A stretch of DNA of 24,297 nt, from NCBI GenBank assembly GCA_028277295.1, contig JANQGN010000061.1, forward strand, positions 1 through 24,297, written 5' to 3'. Positions 1 through 7,924 of this stretch are shown in pieces. The position numbers and the translations under genes were made by a program. Every line of letters begins with the position of its first letter. Positions within the stretch are counted from its first letter, which is position 1. The notes below the pieces were generated by a model, which saw nothing but the letters and a program-made list of their open reading frames with translations, was not told where the DNA came from and ran no database searches. The stretch is from Rhodospira sp. (GTDB taxonomy: Bacteria; Pseudomonadota; Alphaproteobacteria; Rhodospirillales; Rhodospirillaceae).

Positions 1-1104
<1,104 letters not shown>

Positions 1105-1154
1105 GGAGCTTCCCCTCGGCGGTCTTGGAGAAAACCCGAGTGTTGCCTATTGAT

Positions 1155-1200
1155 TTGTGCACAGAAATGGTATTCTCCGAGCATCCATTGTGCGGAAATT
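1155..1200. promoter_or_regulatory. Repeated candidate LysR-type binding site between mmsA and the LysR gene
   Basis: The 146-bp divergent gap (1105-1250) contains two related boxes: TTGTGCACAGAAAT at 1155-1168, with the 8-bp palindrome TGTGCACA at 1156-1163, and TTGTGCGGAAATT at 1188-1200. They start 33 bp apart, about three helical turns. LysR-type regulators usually bind two such sites in the gap shared with a divergent target, so these are plausible recognition and activation sites. I found no convincing -35/-10 pair for either gene. Confidence 0.4.
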
Positions 1201-1250
1201 GCTGATCCTCCTGGCTCAGGGAGGACAAGCCGGGAGCGGACAGGGTCGTC

Positions 1251-2162
1251 ATGAACTGGGACCATCTGCGGGTCTTTCTCGCCGTCGCCCGGCGGGGTCA
1301 GATCCTGGCCGCCGCCCAGGTGCTGGGCCTGAACCACGCCACCGTGGCGCGGCGGCTGGACGCGCTGGAGGAGGCGATGGGGGTTCCGCTGTTAGAGCGG
1401 CGGCCGTCCGGGTCTGTTCCGACCGAGGCGGGGGAGCGCGTCGTCAGGATCGCGGAGCGGATCGAGACCGAAATCCTCGGCATCACCGAGGACACCCGCG
1501 CCCGGGGCGCCAGCTTGTCAGGCGTGGTGCGGATCGGGGCGCCGGACGGGCTCGGTACATACTTTCTCGCCGCCGAACTGGGCGCCCTGCAACAGGATCA
1601 CCCGGACCTGGTGGTCGAACTGGTGCCCTTGCCGCGCGTCTTTTCCCTCTCCAAGCGGGAGGCCGATCTCGCCGTCTGTCTGGATCCGCCCAAGGAAGGA
1701 AAGCTTCTGGTCTCCCGCCTGACCGACTACACCCTGGGCGTCTACGCCGCCGAGACCTACCTCCAGGCCCACGGCATGCCGTCGCGGGAAGAAGACCTGG
1801 CGCCTCATGTCCTGGTGACGGGCGTCGACGACTACGCCTATACATCCTCCCTGGATTACGCGCGGGTCCTGTCACGCTGGACCCGCCGGCACTTCCGGTG
1901 CGCTAGCGTCGCCGGACAGATCGAGGCCGTCCGGGCCGGGGTGGGCATTGGCGTTTTGCATGACTTCGCGGTGCGCGGGGTCCCCGGTCTGGTCCGGATC
2001 CTGCCCGCCGTGACGTTCCGCCGCGCCTACCACCTGCTCAGCCATCGCGACACCCATGCCCTGGCGCGGATCGCCTTTTGCCGGAGCCATCTCGCCCGGC
2101 GCTTCCGCGAGGCGCGGCGCCTGTTCGTCGACGCGCCCGGATCGGACCCGGCGGTGGGTTAG
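1251..2162 (+). CDS. LysR-family transcriptional regulator
   Basis: A 303-aa protein, normal for LysR-type regulators. Residues 1-60 form the winged helix-turn-helix (NWDHLRVFLAVARRGQ start; LNHATVARRLDALE recognition region). From about residue 90 a periplasmic-binding-like effector domain follows (SGVVRIGAPDGLG, then the VAGQIEAVRAGVGIGVL hinge). The ATG at 1251 gives a full HTH; the upstream ACAGGG is a weak ribosome site. It is transcribed away from mmsA across 146 bp holding a repeated box, so mmsA is the most likely target, with autoregulation usual for the family. The effector cannot be read from the sequence. The gene ends before a spaced inverted repeat at 2168-2254 and converges with the TRAP operon. 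Confidence 0.93.
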   Translation: MNWDHLRVFLAVARRGQILAAAQVLGLNHATVARRLDALEEAMGVPLLERRPSGSVPTEAGERVVRIAERIETEILGITEDTRARGASLSGVVRIGAPDGLGTYFLAAELGALQQDHPDLVVELVPLPRVFSLSKREADLAVCLDPPKEGKLLVSRLTDYTLGVYAAETYLQAHGMPSREEDLAPHVLVTGVDDYAYTSSLDYARVLSRWTRRHFRCASVAGQIEAVRAGVGIGVLHDFAVRGVPGLVRILPAVTFRRAYHLLSHRDTHALARIAFCRSHLARRFREARRLFVDAPGSDPAVG

Positions 2163-2167
2163 AGCCC

Positions 2168-2254
2168 GTCCGGAAAGTCTGGGGAGCCGCAATATGTAGT
2201 GTGCCGGTGCCCGAATCGCATGCCGTATGTGGTGTTTTGCAAGGCTTTCCGGAC
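2168..2254. repeat. 87-bp unit bounded by perfect 10-bp inverted repeats
   Basis: GTCCGGAAAG at 2168-2177 is the exact reverse complement of CTTTCCGGAC at 2245-2254, with 67 bp between them. The unit begins 5 nt after the LysR stop codon. It could fold as a long hairpin at the 3' end of the LysR transcript, or be a small mobile or palindromic intergenic element. No T-tract follows the right arm on the plus strand, so an ordinary intrinsic terminator is less likely. Confidence 0.45.
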
Positions 2255-2289
2255 AGACACTGAGAGCCGGATGGCCTTGAGTGGGGGCG

Positions 2290-2334
2290 AAAAAAGGCCC
2301 GCCTGTCCCGAGGAAGGGGAAGGAAAGGCGGGCC
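2290..2334 (-). terminator. Rho-independent terminator of the TRAP operon
   Basis: On the minus strand a perfect 9-bp stem (arms 2326-2334 and 2296-2304, AGGCGGGCC in the plus-strand copy) with a 21-nt loop is followed directly by six T residues (plus-strand A run at 2290-2295). It lies about 75 nt past the dctP stop codon. Stem plus T-tract is the classic intrinsic terminator layout for the operon reading leftward. Confidence 0.85.
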
Positions 2335-2340
2335 AGAGAA

Positions 2341-2378
2341 TGAGTCGCTCCGACGGGGAGGGCGGCCGGAGCGGCTCA
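2341..2378 (-). terminator. GC-rich hairpin after dctP, upstream of the main terminator
   Basis: TGAGTCGCTCCG (2341-2352) pairs with CGGAGCGGCTCA (2367-2378) at 11 of 12 positions, with a 14-nt loop. It sits about 30 nt past the dctP stop and is followed on the minus strand by the T-tract terminator at 2290-2334. It may form the mature 3' end of the dctP message or act as the first of two tandem terminators. No T-tract of its own is seen. Confidence 0.5.
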
Positions 2379-2408
2379 CTTATCTTCGGGGTGCGAAAGG
2401 ACGGAGGC

Positions 2409-3416
2409 TCAGTTTCCCTGGATGGCCTCTTCCATGATCGCCTGGGCTTCCTTCACCCAGGCCTCGCCGCCGATGTCTTCATAGAACTGGGGCCAGATGG
2501 CCTGGGCGGCCGTCTGCCACTTTTCCTCGTCCTTGGGCGGGCCGGATAGCACCATGCCCAGTTCGACCAGCTTGGCTTTGGCTTCCTCGGTCAACTCGCC
2601 GGACACGCCCCGCTGGTACATGGCGGCCTCCTCGCCGGCGCGGTTCAGGGCCTCCTGGATATCCGCGGGCAGACCTTGATAAAACCGCTCGCTGACGATC
2701 AGGGGACCCGACCAGATCATATAGTGAATTTCGGTGATGTACGTCTGAACCTCATAGAACTTCGAGGAAATCGCGGTGGTATAGGGGTTCTCCTGGCCGT
2801 CGATCACGCCCTGCTGCAGGGCCGGGAAGACCTCTGCCCAAGCCATGGGAATGGGGTTCAAGCCCCAGGACTTGAAGGTTTCGATGGCGATGTTATTCTT
2901 GGAGACCCGGATCTTCAGCCCCTCCAGGTCTTCAATGGTCTCGACTGGGCGCTGGGAGTTGGTCAGGACACGAAAGCCCTTCTCGAAATAGCCGAGGATG
3001 CGAACGCCGGCCTCTTCCGTCAGCCGCTCGTTCAGGGGCTCCTTGAGGGCGTCCATGGCCGCCCAGACCTGCTCGTTGCTGGTGAAGGCGTACGGCAGCA
3101 TCATCACGCCGACCGACGGCGCCAGCGGCACCAGGTTACCCGTGTACAGAATCTCCGCCTCGATGGCGCCCATGCGCAGGGCCTGGGCGACCTCCTGTTC
3201 CGTTCCAAGCTGGTTGGCGGGGAAGATTTGAACGTCGACGCGCCCGTTGGTGTACTCCTCGGCCAGTCTCTCGAACATCTGGGCGCCGAAGTGGGTGGGA
3301 TTGTTCTCGTTGTCGCCGTGGGACAGGCGGATGGTGTACTCCGCCGCCCAGGAAGCCGTGGGAGCCACGGCCAAAAGGCCTACGGCCAGGCTCGCCAACA
3401 GGGTTTTCTTGAACAT
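2409..3416 (-). CDS. dctP: TRAP transporter substrate-binding protein (DctP family)
   Basis: A 335-aa periplasmic solute-binding protein. Residues 1-24 are a Sec signal peptide (FKK, hydrophobic core, ASWA/AE cleavage site). Family hallmarks follow: the EKGFRVLTNSQRPV segment (145-158), EDLEGLKIRV with Arg170 at the usual carboxylate-binding position, and ALQQGVIDGQENP (199-211). It would capture an organic or sugar acid and hand it to the DctQM membrane complex. The start is supported by GGGAGAG ahead of the ATG. It is the last gene of the operon and is separated from dctM by 51 nt that include a strong hairpin. The adjoining hexonate dehydrogenase genes suggest a hexonate ligand such as idonate or gulonate; this is inference. 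Confidence 0.95.
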   Translation of the reverse strand: MFKKTLLASLAVGLLAVAPTASWAAEYTIRLSHGDNENNPTHFGAQMFERLAEEYTNGRVDVQIFPANQLGTEQEVAQALRMGAIEAEILYTGNLVPLAPSVGVMMLPYAFTSNEQVWAAMDALKEPLNERLTEEAGVRILGYFEKGFRVLTNSQRPVETIEDLEGLKIRVSKNNIAIETFKSWGLNPIPMAWAEVFPALQQGVIDGQENPYTTAISSKFYEVQTYITEIHYMIWSGPLIVSERFYQGLPADIQEALNRAGEEAAMYQRGVSGELTEEAKAKLVELGMVLSGPPKDEEKWQTAAQAIWPQFYEDIGGEAWVKEAQAIMEEAIQGN

Positions 3417-3452
3417 TGAACTCTCCCGTCGTTGTTCCCTTGTTGCGGACAG

Positions 3453-3474
3453 GGGATAGGGCAGGCCCTATCCC
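3453..3474 (-). other. Intercistronic hairpin at the dctM-dctP junction
   Basis: GGGATAGGGC (3453-3462) and GCCCTATCCC (3465-3474) are perfect complements separated by 2 nt, so an RNA stem of about 9 bp with a tetraloop can form. It covers the dctM stop codon (3468-3470). No T-tract follows on the minus strand, so read-through into dctP is expected. Such a hairpin could block 3'-exonuclease decay or set different dctM and dctP levels; this role is inferred. Confidence 0.55.
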
Positions 3475-4760
3475 ACGTACCCCAGCCACCGGGGCAGCGT
3501 CATGGTGAGCTGAGGGATGTAGGCGACCATGAGCAGTACGATCGTCTCGGCGAGGATGAGGGGCAGGGAGGCCTTACTGACCGCCTCCACGGTTGAGTTG
3601 CCGATCTCGCTGGCGACGAACAGGTTGACCCCCAGGGGCGGCGTCGAATAGCCGATCTCGCAGGCGATCACGAACATGATGCCGAACTGGATGGGATCGA
3701 GGCCGCAGGCGACCGCCACCGGCAGAAGAAGCGGTGTCAGCACGATGATCTGCGTGAGGGTCTCCATCCACATGCCGATGAAGATCAGCATCAGCACGAT
3801 GATCAGGATCAGCAAGGTCGGGTCACCCACGGCGCCGATGAGGAAGGCGGAGACCTGCTGCGGGATCTGATAGATGGACAGCAGTCGGCCGATGATCCGG
3901 CCCGTGACCAGCACCAGCATCACGGTGCCGGTGATCCGCGCCGCGTAGACCACGGCGTCGATGAAGGTCGGCACGCGAATGGCCTTATAGATGAAAATCC
4001 CGACGAACAGGGCGTAGAACACCGCCACCACCGACGCCTCGGTGACGGTGAAGACGCCCATGTAGATCCCACCAAGGATGATGACCGGGGCCACCAGTGC
4101 CCATTTGGCCTCCCGCGCCTTGGCCAGGATGTCCTGGATCGAACGCGGCTGCCCGTCCAGCGAGGAATAGCCCCGGCGCCGCGCGATCAGGCGGACGGTC
4201 AGATAGAGGGCCAGGGCCAGCATCATGCCGGGCACGACGCCGCCGATGAACAGACCCGTGATGGAGGTCTCCGAGGTGATGCCGTAGATGATCATGGGAA
4301 TCGACGGCGGGATGACCACCCCGATTCCGCCCGCCGACGACGGCACGGCGCAGGCGAAGCCGCGGCCATACTTGTCTCGCAACATGGCCGGGATCATGAT
4401 CGAGCCGATCGCGGCGGTGGTGGCCGGGCCGGATCCGGAGATGGCGGCGAACAGCGTGCAGGCGATGATGGTCACGCTGGCCAGCCCGCCGGGGGCCGGG
4501 CCGACCAGGCTGCGGGAGAAGCCAATCAGCCGCTCGGTCAGGCCGCCCTTTTCCATCAGGGCGCCGGCCAGGATGAACATGGGCACCGCGATGATGGTGA
4601 ACTCGTCCACCGCCGTGTAGGCGGTCTGGGCGAGATAGGACATGGGCAAACCGGACAGGGCCATGCCCGTCACGGCGGCGAGGCCGATGGCAATGGCCAC
4701 GGGCACACCCATCAGCAGGGTGACGACGAAGACCAGGGTCAGGGCGAGTGTGGGGTCCAT
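3468..4760 (-). CDS. dctM: TRAP transporter large permease (DctM family)
   Basis: A 430-aa integral inner-membrane protein with about a dozen hydrophobic segments, the Na+-driven transport subunit of a TRAP system. Family features include LVFVVTLLMGVPVAIAIGLA near the N-terminus, the FAAISGSGPATTAAIGSIMIP segment and the C-terminal GYSTPPLGVNLFVAS motif. An in-frame ATG 33 nt further upstream would overlap dctQ. I chose 4760 because AGGGA lies about 10 nt before it and it gives the usual short N-terminus. The gap after dctQ is 13 nt, so the genes are co-transcribed. The hairpin at 3453-3474 covers its stop codon. Confidence 0.95.
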   Translation of the reverse strand: MDPTLALTLVFVVTLLMGVPVAIAIGLAAVTGMALSGLPMSYLAQTAYTAVDEFTIIAVPMFILAGALMEKGGLTERLIGFSRSLVGPAPGGLASVTIIACTLFAAISGSGPATTAAIGSIMIPAMLRDKYGRGFACAVPSSAGGIGVVIPPSIPMIIYGITSETSITGLFIGGVVPGMMLALALYLTVRLIARRRGYSSLDGQPRSIQDILAKAREAKWALVAPVIILGGIYMGVFTVTEASVVAVFYALFVGIFIYKAIRVPTFIDAVVYAARITGTVMLVLVTGRIIGRLLSIYQIPQQVSAFLIGAVGDPTLLILIIVLMLIFIGMWMETLTQIIVLTPLLLPVAVACGLDPIQFGIMFVIACEIGYSTPPLGVNLFVASEIGNSTVEAVSKASLPLILAETIVLLMVAYIPQLTMTLPRWLGYVG

Positions 4761-4773
4761 GGTTGCCGCGTCC

Positions 4774-5274
4774 CTAATCGTCCATCCGGCCATCGACGAC
4801 CAGGGGCTCCGGCGCGCGCCAGCGCCGGACCATGACCTGAAGAATGCGCAAGGACATGAGAATGAACCCGAGCGGCACGATCATCTGGATCCAGACCAGA
4901 TTGATTCCCGTGGTTTGCGAGATGTAGGGAAACTGGAACATGGAGGCGACGAAGGTCGTTCCATACCAGATGACAATTCCATTAAAGAATAGACAGACAA
5001 GATCGGCCAAAGTCATGAAGATCTTCTGTGTAAGCGGCGGCATCATCATGATGTGCAGGGACACCCGGATATGGCGGTCTTTCTCGGCGGCGATGACAAA
5101 GCCGAAATAGACGGCCCAGACAAAGGCGAAACGGGCCGTTTCTTCCAGCCAGGAGAGCGTGTCGCCGAAGACGAACCGTAGGAAGACCTGCCAGCCGAGC
5201 AAGGTGACCACAATGGTCATCAACAGGGCGGCGATCCACTCCTCCGGCGTTCGGCGCCTGACCCAGCCCATCAT
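4774..5274 (-). CDS. dctQ: TRAP transporter small permease (DctQ family)
   Basis: A 166-aa inner-membrane protein with four hydrophobic helices (about residues 12-34, 46-63, 84-110 and 125-146), the standard layout of the DctQ subunit, which joins DctM and docks DctP. The LSWLEETARFAFVWAVYFGF segment is the typical conserved motif. Its ATG overlaps the stop codon of the upstream dehydrogenase gene by 4 nt, indicating translational coupling. AGAGGAG lies about 8 nt before the ATG. This coupling ties the transporter physically to the two oxidoreductases and supports a shared substrate pathway. Confidence 0.93.
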   Translation of the reverse strand: MMGWVRRRTPEEWIAALLMTIVVTLLGWQVFLRFVFGDTLSWLEETARFAFVWAVYFGFVIAAEKDRHIRVSLHIMMMPPLTQKIFMTLADLVCLFFNGIVIWYGTTFVASMFQFPYISQTTGINLVWIQMIVPLGFILMSLRILQVMVRRWRAPEPLVVDGRMDD

Positions 5275-6734
5275 GCGACGGCTCCTCTTGTTCCCGGGGT
5301 GACCAGCAGGTCCGCCAGAATGGTCCGGGGGGTGTGGTGCGCAAGCCGCTTCGCCATGTCCGCGACCAAGCCGACGAAACCATCATCGGCGGCCAGGGCC
5401 GGCGGAAAGGGGTCCAGCGCCAGGAAGGACGCAACCCGATCCAGGGGGGTGCTCGCGGTCAGCGCGCCGAGCGCGGCGAAGCGGTCGGCGCCGGGCTCGT
5501 TGACGGGGATCGGCGTGCCATCAAGGGTGCGCCCGCATACATACTGCATCCAACCAGCGATCGTCAGCGCATGCAAGCTCATTGGTCCTCCCCGGGCAAG
5601 AAGATCCGCCGTCGCGCCGCCGATCCGCTGGCCGATCTTGAACGCGGAGTCGGTGCCGATCTGGGTCAGGGGGTGGCGGATGGCCGGGTTGCTCAACCGC
5701 GCCATGCTCCGTTCGACGTAGGCCGCCAGGCTTTGTCCCGGCGGCTTGGTGGTGACCGCGGCCTGCCGCTCCATGAAGCGGCGCGCGAACGTGGCCATCA
5801 CCGGATCGGCCATGCAGGCGGCGGTGGTGGAGAACCCGGACAGGTGCCCAAGATGCGCCAGCGCCGTCTGGGCGCCATTCAGGATGCGGTGCTTCATGTG
5901 TTCGAAGACCGTCACGTCCCGAGTGATGGTCACACCGACGGTTTCGAGAGGCGGGCGTGGGCCGGCGAACCGGTCCTCGATCACCCATTGGCGGAAGCTT
6001 TCGGTCACGATGCCCAGGGGATCGTCGCGCCCGGTCTCCGCCGCGATCAGGGCGCGGGCCGCGTCGTCCACCGCCGGGACGATGCGATCGACCATCGAGA
6101 CCGGAAAGGCGACGGCGCCCTCGATCCAGTCCGCCAGGGCCGGATCCACGCGGCGGGCATAGTCCAGGACCACCCCTTCCAGCAGGCGGCCGTTGTCGGG
6201 GATGTTGTCGCAACTGGCCACGGTCAGGCCCGGCAGGCCGGCGGCCCTGCGGCGGCGCAGGGTCTCCACCAGAAACCCGATGGCCGTGCGGGGATCACGA
6301 GGGGCGGCGAGATCGTGGGCGATGGGGCCGGCCTCGTCGAGCGTCCGGGTGCCAGGACGATGGCAATAGCCCTTTTCGGTGATCGTCAGCGTGACCAGCC
6401 AGAAGGCCGGATCCGTGAGCAGGTCAAGGCCGGCCTCGCCTCGCTCGCGAAACAGAAACCGCCGGATCACGCCGACCCGCCGCGCCCGCCAGGCGCCGCC
6501 CTCTCCCTCGAGCACGGTGTACAGCCCATCGCGCGCGGCATGCGCCGCCGTCCAGTCCGGGGCGGTCACGTTGACGCCCAGGATGCCCCAGCCGGTCTCG
6601 CCCTGGCGGGCGAGATCATCCAGGAACACGGCCTGGTGACCGCGATGAAACGCGCCCACACCCAGATGGAGAACACCGGTCGACAGGCTGTCGGGATCGT
6701 AACCGGGGTCGGGATTCGCCCGCTGGCGAGCCAT
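5271..6734 (-). CDS. Mannitol dehydrogenase / fructuronate reductase (UxuB) family oxidoreductase
   Basis: A 487-aa polyol-specific long-chain dehydrogenase. The N-terminal Rossmann region has VLHLGVGAFHRGHQ (21-34), ITEKGY (118-123) and SCDNIPDNG (174-182); the C-terminal domain has catalytic Lys281 and Asn286 in KHRILNGAQ. The third residue of the usual KxxxxNxxH set is Gln289, not His. Members interconvert mannitol/fructose, mannonate/fructuronate or altronate/tagaturonate with NAD(H). Beside an idonate/gulonate 5-dehydrogenase the natural guess is reduction of fructuronate or 5-ketogluconate. The ATG at 6734 is preceded by GGGAGGTGAGG; a longer in-frame extension lacks such a site. It lies 19 nt after the idnD-like stop and overlaps dctQ by 4 nt. 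The family is sure, the substrate is not. Confidence 0.9.
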   Translation of the reverse strand: MARQRANPDPGYDPDSLSTGVLHLGVGAFHRGHQAVFLDDLARQGETGWGILGVNVTAPDWTAAHAARDGLYTVLEGEGGAWRARRVGVIRRFLFRERGEAGLDLLTDPAFWLVTLTITEKGYCHRPGTRTLDEAGPIAHDLAAPRDPRTAIGFLVETLRRRRAAGLPGLTVASCDNIPDNGRLLEGVVLDYARRVDPALADWIEGAVAFPVSMVDRIVPAVDDAARALIAAETGRDDPLGIVTESFRQWVIEDRFAGPRPPLETVGVTITRDVTVFEHMKHRILNGAQTALAHLGHLSGFSTTAACMADPVMATFARRFMERQAAVTTKPPGQSLAAYVERSMARLSNPAIRHPLTQIGTDSAFKIGQRIGGATADLLARGGPMSLHALTIAGWMQYVCGRTLDGTPIPVNEPGADRFAALGALTASTPLDRVASFLALDPFPPALAADDGFVGLVADMAKRLAHHTPRTILADLLVTPGTRGAVA

Positions 6735-6753
6735 GATCCTCACCTCCCGCGGT

Positions 6754-7785
6754 CTAGAAATGGATGAGGACCTTGAGATGTCGGCGGCGGTCGGCGGCCT
6801 CGGCGAACGCAAGGCCCAGGGCGTCGATCCCGTGGACGGCGGTCACCACGCCGGACAGATCGACCCGCCGCTCAACGATGTCGGAGACGGCGGTGTCGAA
6901 CTCATCGACGAACCGGTACGACCCGACGATCTCCAGTTCCTTGGTGAGCAGGGCGTTGATCGACAGGCCCTGGTCGATGGGCAGGAAGCCGACCTGAATG
7001 ATGCGGCCGGCGGGACGAATGGCCTGGACGGCCAGCTCCAGGGCCTTGGCCGCCCCGGCGCATTCCAGAACGACGGACACCGTCTGGTCGGCGATCAGGG
7101 CGGCCACGGCCTCGGTGTCCGTGGCGACGTTGATGCCGCGGTCGACGCCCAGGGCCTTGACCCGGGCTAGGGTGGCGTCCTCCACATCAGTGGCGATGAC
7201 GTGGGCCGCGCCCCGGCGGCGCGCGGCGATGGCGCAGAGGGCGCCGATGGGGCCCGCGCCGGTGACCAGGACGGTCCGGCCGCTCATGTCGCCGGCCCGG
7301 GAGGCGGCATGCAGGGCGATGGCGTAGGGCTCGGCGAGGGCTAGAAGGCGCGTGTCGGTGTCGTGGGGCAACCCCACGCAATTGTCGCGGCGGACCACCG
7401 GGCGCTCGACGAACCCCCCCTGCTCGTGGGGCCGTTTCGCGGCGGACCCCATGTATCGCATGGCCTGGCAGAGATTGACGCGGCCGGCGCGGCAGTATGC
7501 ACAGTCGCCGCAGGGCCGTGAGGGATTCACCACGACCGCGTCGCCGGGCCGCAGATCGGTCACCGCCGGTCCCGTTTCCAGCACCGTGCCGGTGAACTCG
7601 TGGCCCAGGATCATGGGATCGCGAACGATGGAGTCTCCGACCCGCCCGTGGGCCAGGTAGTGCAGGTCGGACCCGCAGATTCCACCGTGCCCGAAGGCCA
7701 GACGGACCTCGTCCGACGCCAGGTCAGCTTCGGGCACATCCTCGACGCGAAGATCTCCCGCGGCATGCAAAACACAAGCGCGCAT
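6754..7785 (-). CDS. idnD: L-idonate / L-gulonate 5-dehydrogenase-like zinc alcohol dehydrogenase
   Basis: A 343-aa medium-chain zinc dehydrogenase. Catalytic-zinc ligands are visible at Cys37 (GGICGSD), His62-Glu63 (GHE) and Glu152. The structural zinc uses Cys92, 95, 98 and 106, and NAD binds at GAGPIG (176-181). IdnD-like segments are GGICGSDLHY, NPSRPCGDC, MRYMGSA and GSYRFVDEFDTAVS, which match my memory of E. coli IdnD. The reaction would be oxidation at C5 of L-idonate (to 5-keto-D-gluconate) or L-gulonate (to D-fructuronate). It is the first gene of the TRAP operon, downstream of the promoter at 7833-7861, with GGGAGCGGGA ahead of the ATG. The two substrates cannot be separated by eye. 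A keto-inositol dehydrogenase role, as in Thermotoga maritima, is a further alternative given the nearby IolC. Confidence 0.85.
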   Translation of the reverse strand: MRACVLHAAGDLRVEDVPEADLASDEVRLAFGHGGICGSDLHYLAHGRVGDSIVRDPMILGHEFTGTVLETGPAVTDLRPGDAVVVNPSRPCGDCAYCRAGRVNLCQAMRYMGSAAKRPHEQGGFVERPVVRRDNCVGLPHDTDTRLLALAEPYAIALHAASRAGDMSGRTVLVTGAGPIGALCAIAARRRGAAHVIATDVEDATLARVKALGVDRGINVATDTEAVAALIADQTVSVVLECAGAAKALELAVQAIRPAGRIIQVGFLPIDQGLSINALLTKELEIVGSYRFVDEFDTAVSDIVERRVDLSGVVTAVHGIDALGLAFAEAADRRRHLKVLIHF

Positions 7786-7832
7786 GGCGTCCCGCTCCCG
7801 GTCGCGGAGGTTGATTCTCTTTGTTGGTAGAA

Positions 7833-7861
7833 ATTAGAACATGACGTTCACATTCTTGCAA
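7833..7861 (-). promoter_or_regulatory. Sigma-70-type promoter of the idnD-TRAP operon
   Basis: On the minus strand TTGCAA (7856-7861) is followed after exactly 17 bp by TCTAAT (7833-7838), a 5/6 match to the -10 consensus. It sits about 50 bp before the idnD start codon. The -35 hexamer is self-complementary and is also used by the rightward promoter. Confidence 0.65.
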
Positions 7862-7866
7862 GAATG
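7851..7866. promoter_or_regulatory. 16-bp perfect palindrome, candidate RpiR operator
   Basis: CATTCTTGCAAGAATG is a perfect 16-bp palindrome centred on the -35 hexamer shared by both divergent promoters. It is flanked by a wider inverted repeat, TTAGAACA (7834-7841) and TGTTCTAA (7874-7881), whose arms overlap the two -10 regions. A dimeric or tetrameric RpiR protein bound here would block both genes. The regulator identity is inferred from adjacency. Confidence 0.65.
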
Positions 7867-7884
7867 AAATTCCTGTTCTAAAAT
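7856..7884 (+). promoter_or_regulatory. Sigma-70-type promoter of rpiR-iolC
   Basis: TTGCAA (7856-7861) is followed by a 17-bp spacer and TAAAAT (7879-7884), a 5/6 match to the -10 consensus. It lies about 40 bp upstream of the RpiR start codon. It uses the same six base pairs as the -35 of the leftward promoter. Confidence 0.6.
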
Positions 7885-7924
7885 CCACGTTCGAGACCAC
7901 CGCCACGACCGACCAGGATCGCCC

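Noticed and set aside
2168..2254. Intrinsic terminator of the LysR gene
   Set aside because: The stem is perfect, but the 67-nt loop and lack of a T-tract do not fit a standard terminator, so it is listed as a repeat instead.
4760..4793. Longer dctM start overlapping dctQ
   Set aside because: The ATG at 4760 has AGGGA at good spacing and gives the normal DctM N-terminus; the 11 extra residues look like dctQ tail sequence read in another frame.
6735..6812. 26-residue N-terminal extension of the UxuB-family enzyme
   Set aside because: The extension is Ser/Arg/Pro-rich, overlaps idnD and lacks a ribosome site, while GGGAGGTGAGG stands directly before the ATG at 6734.
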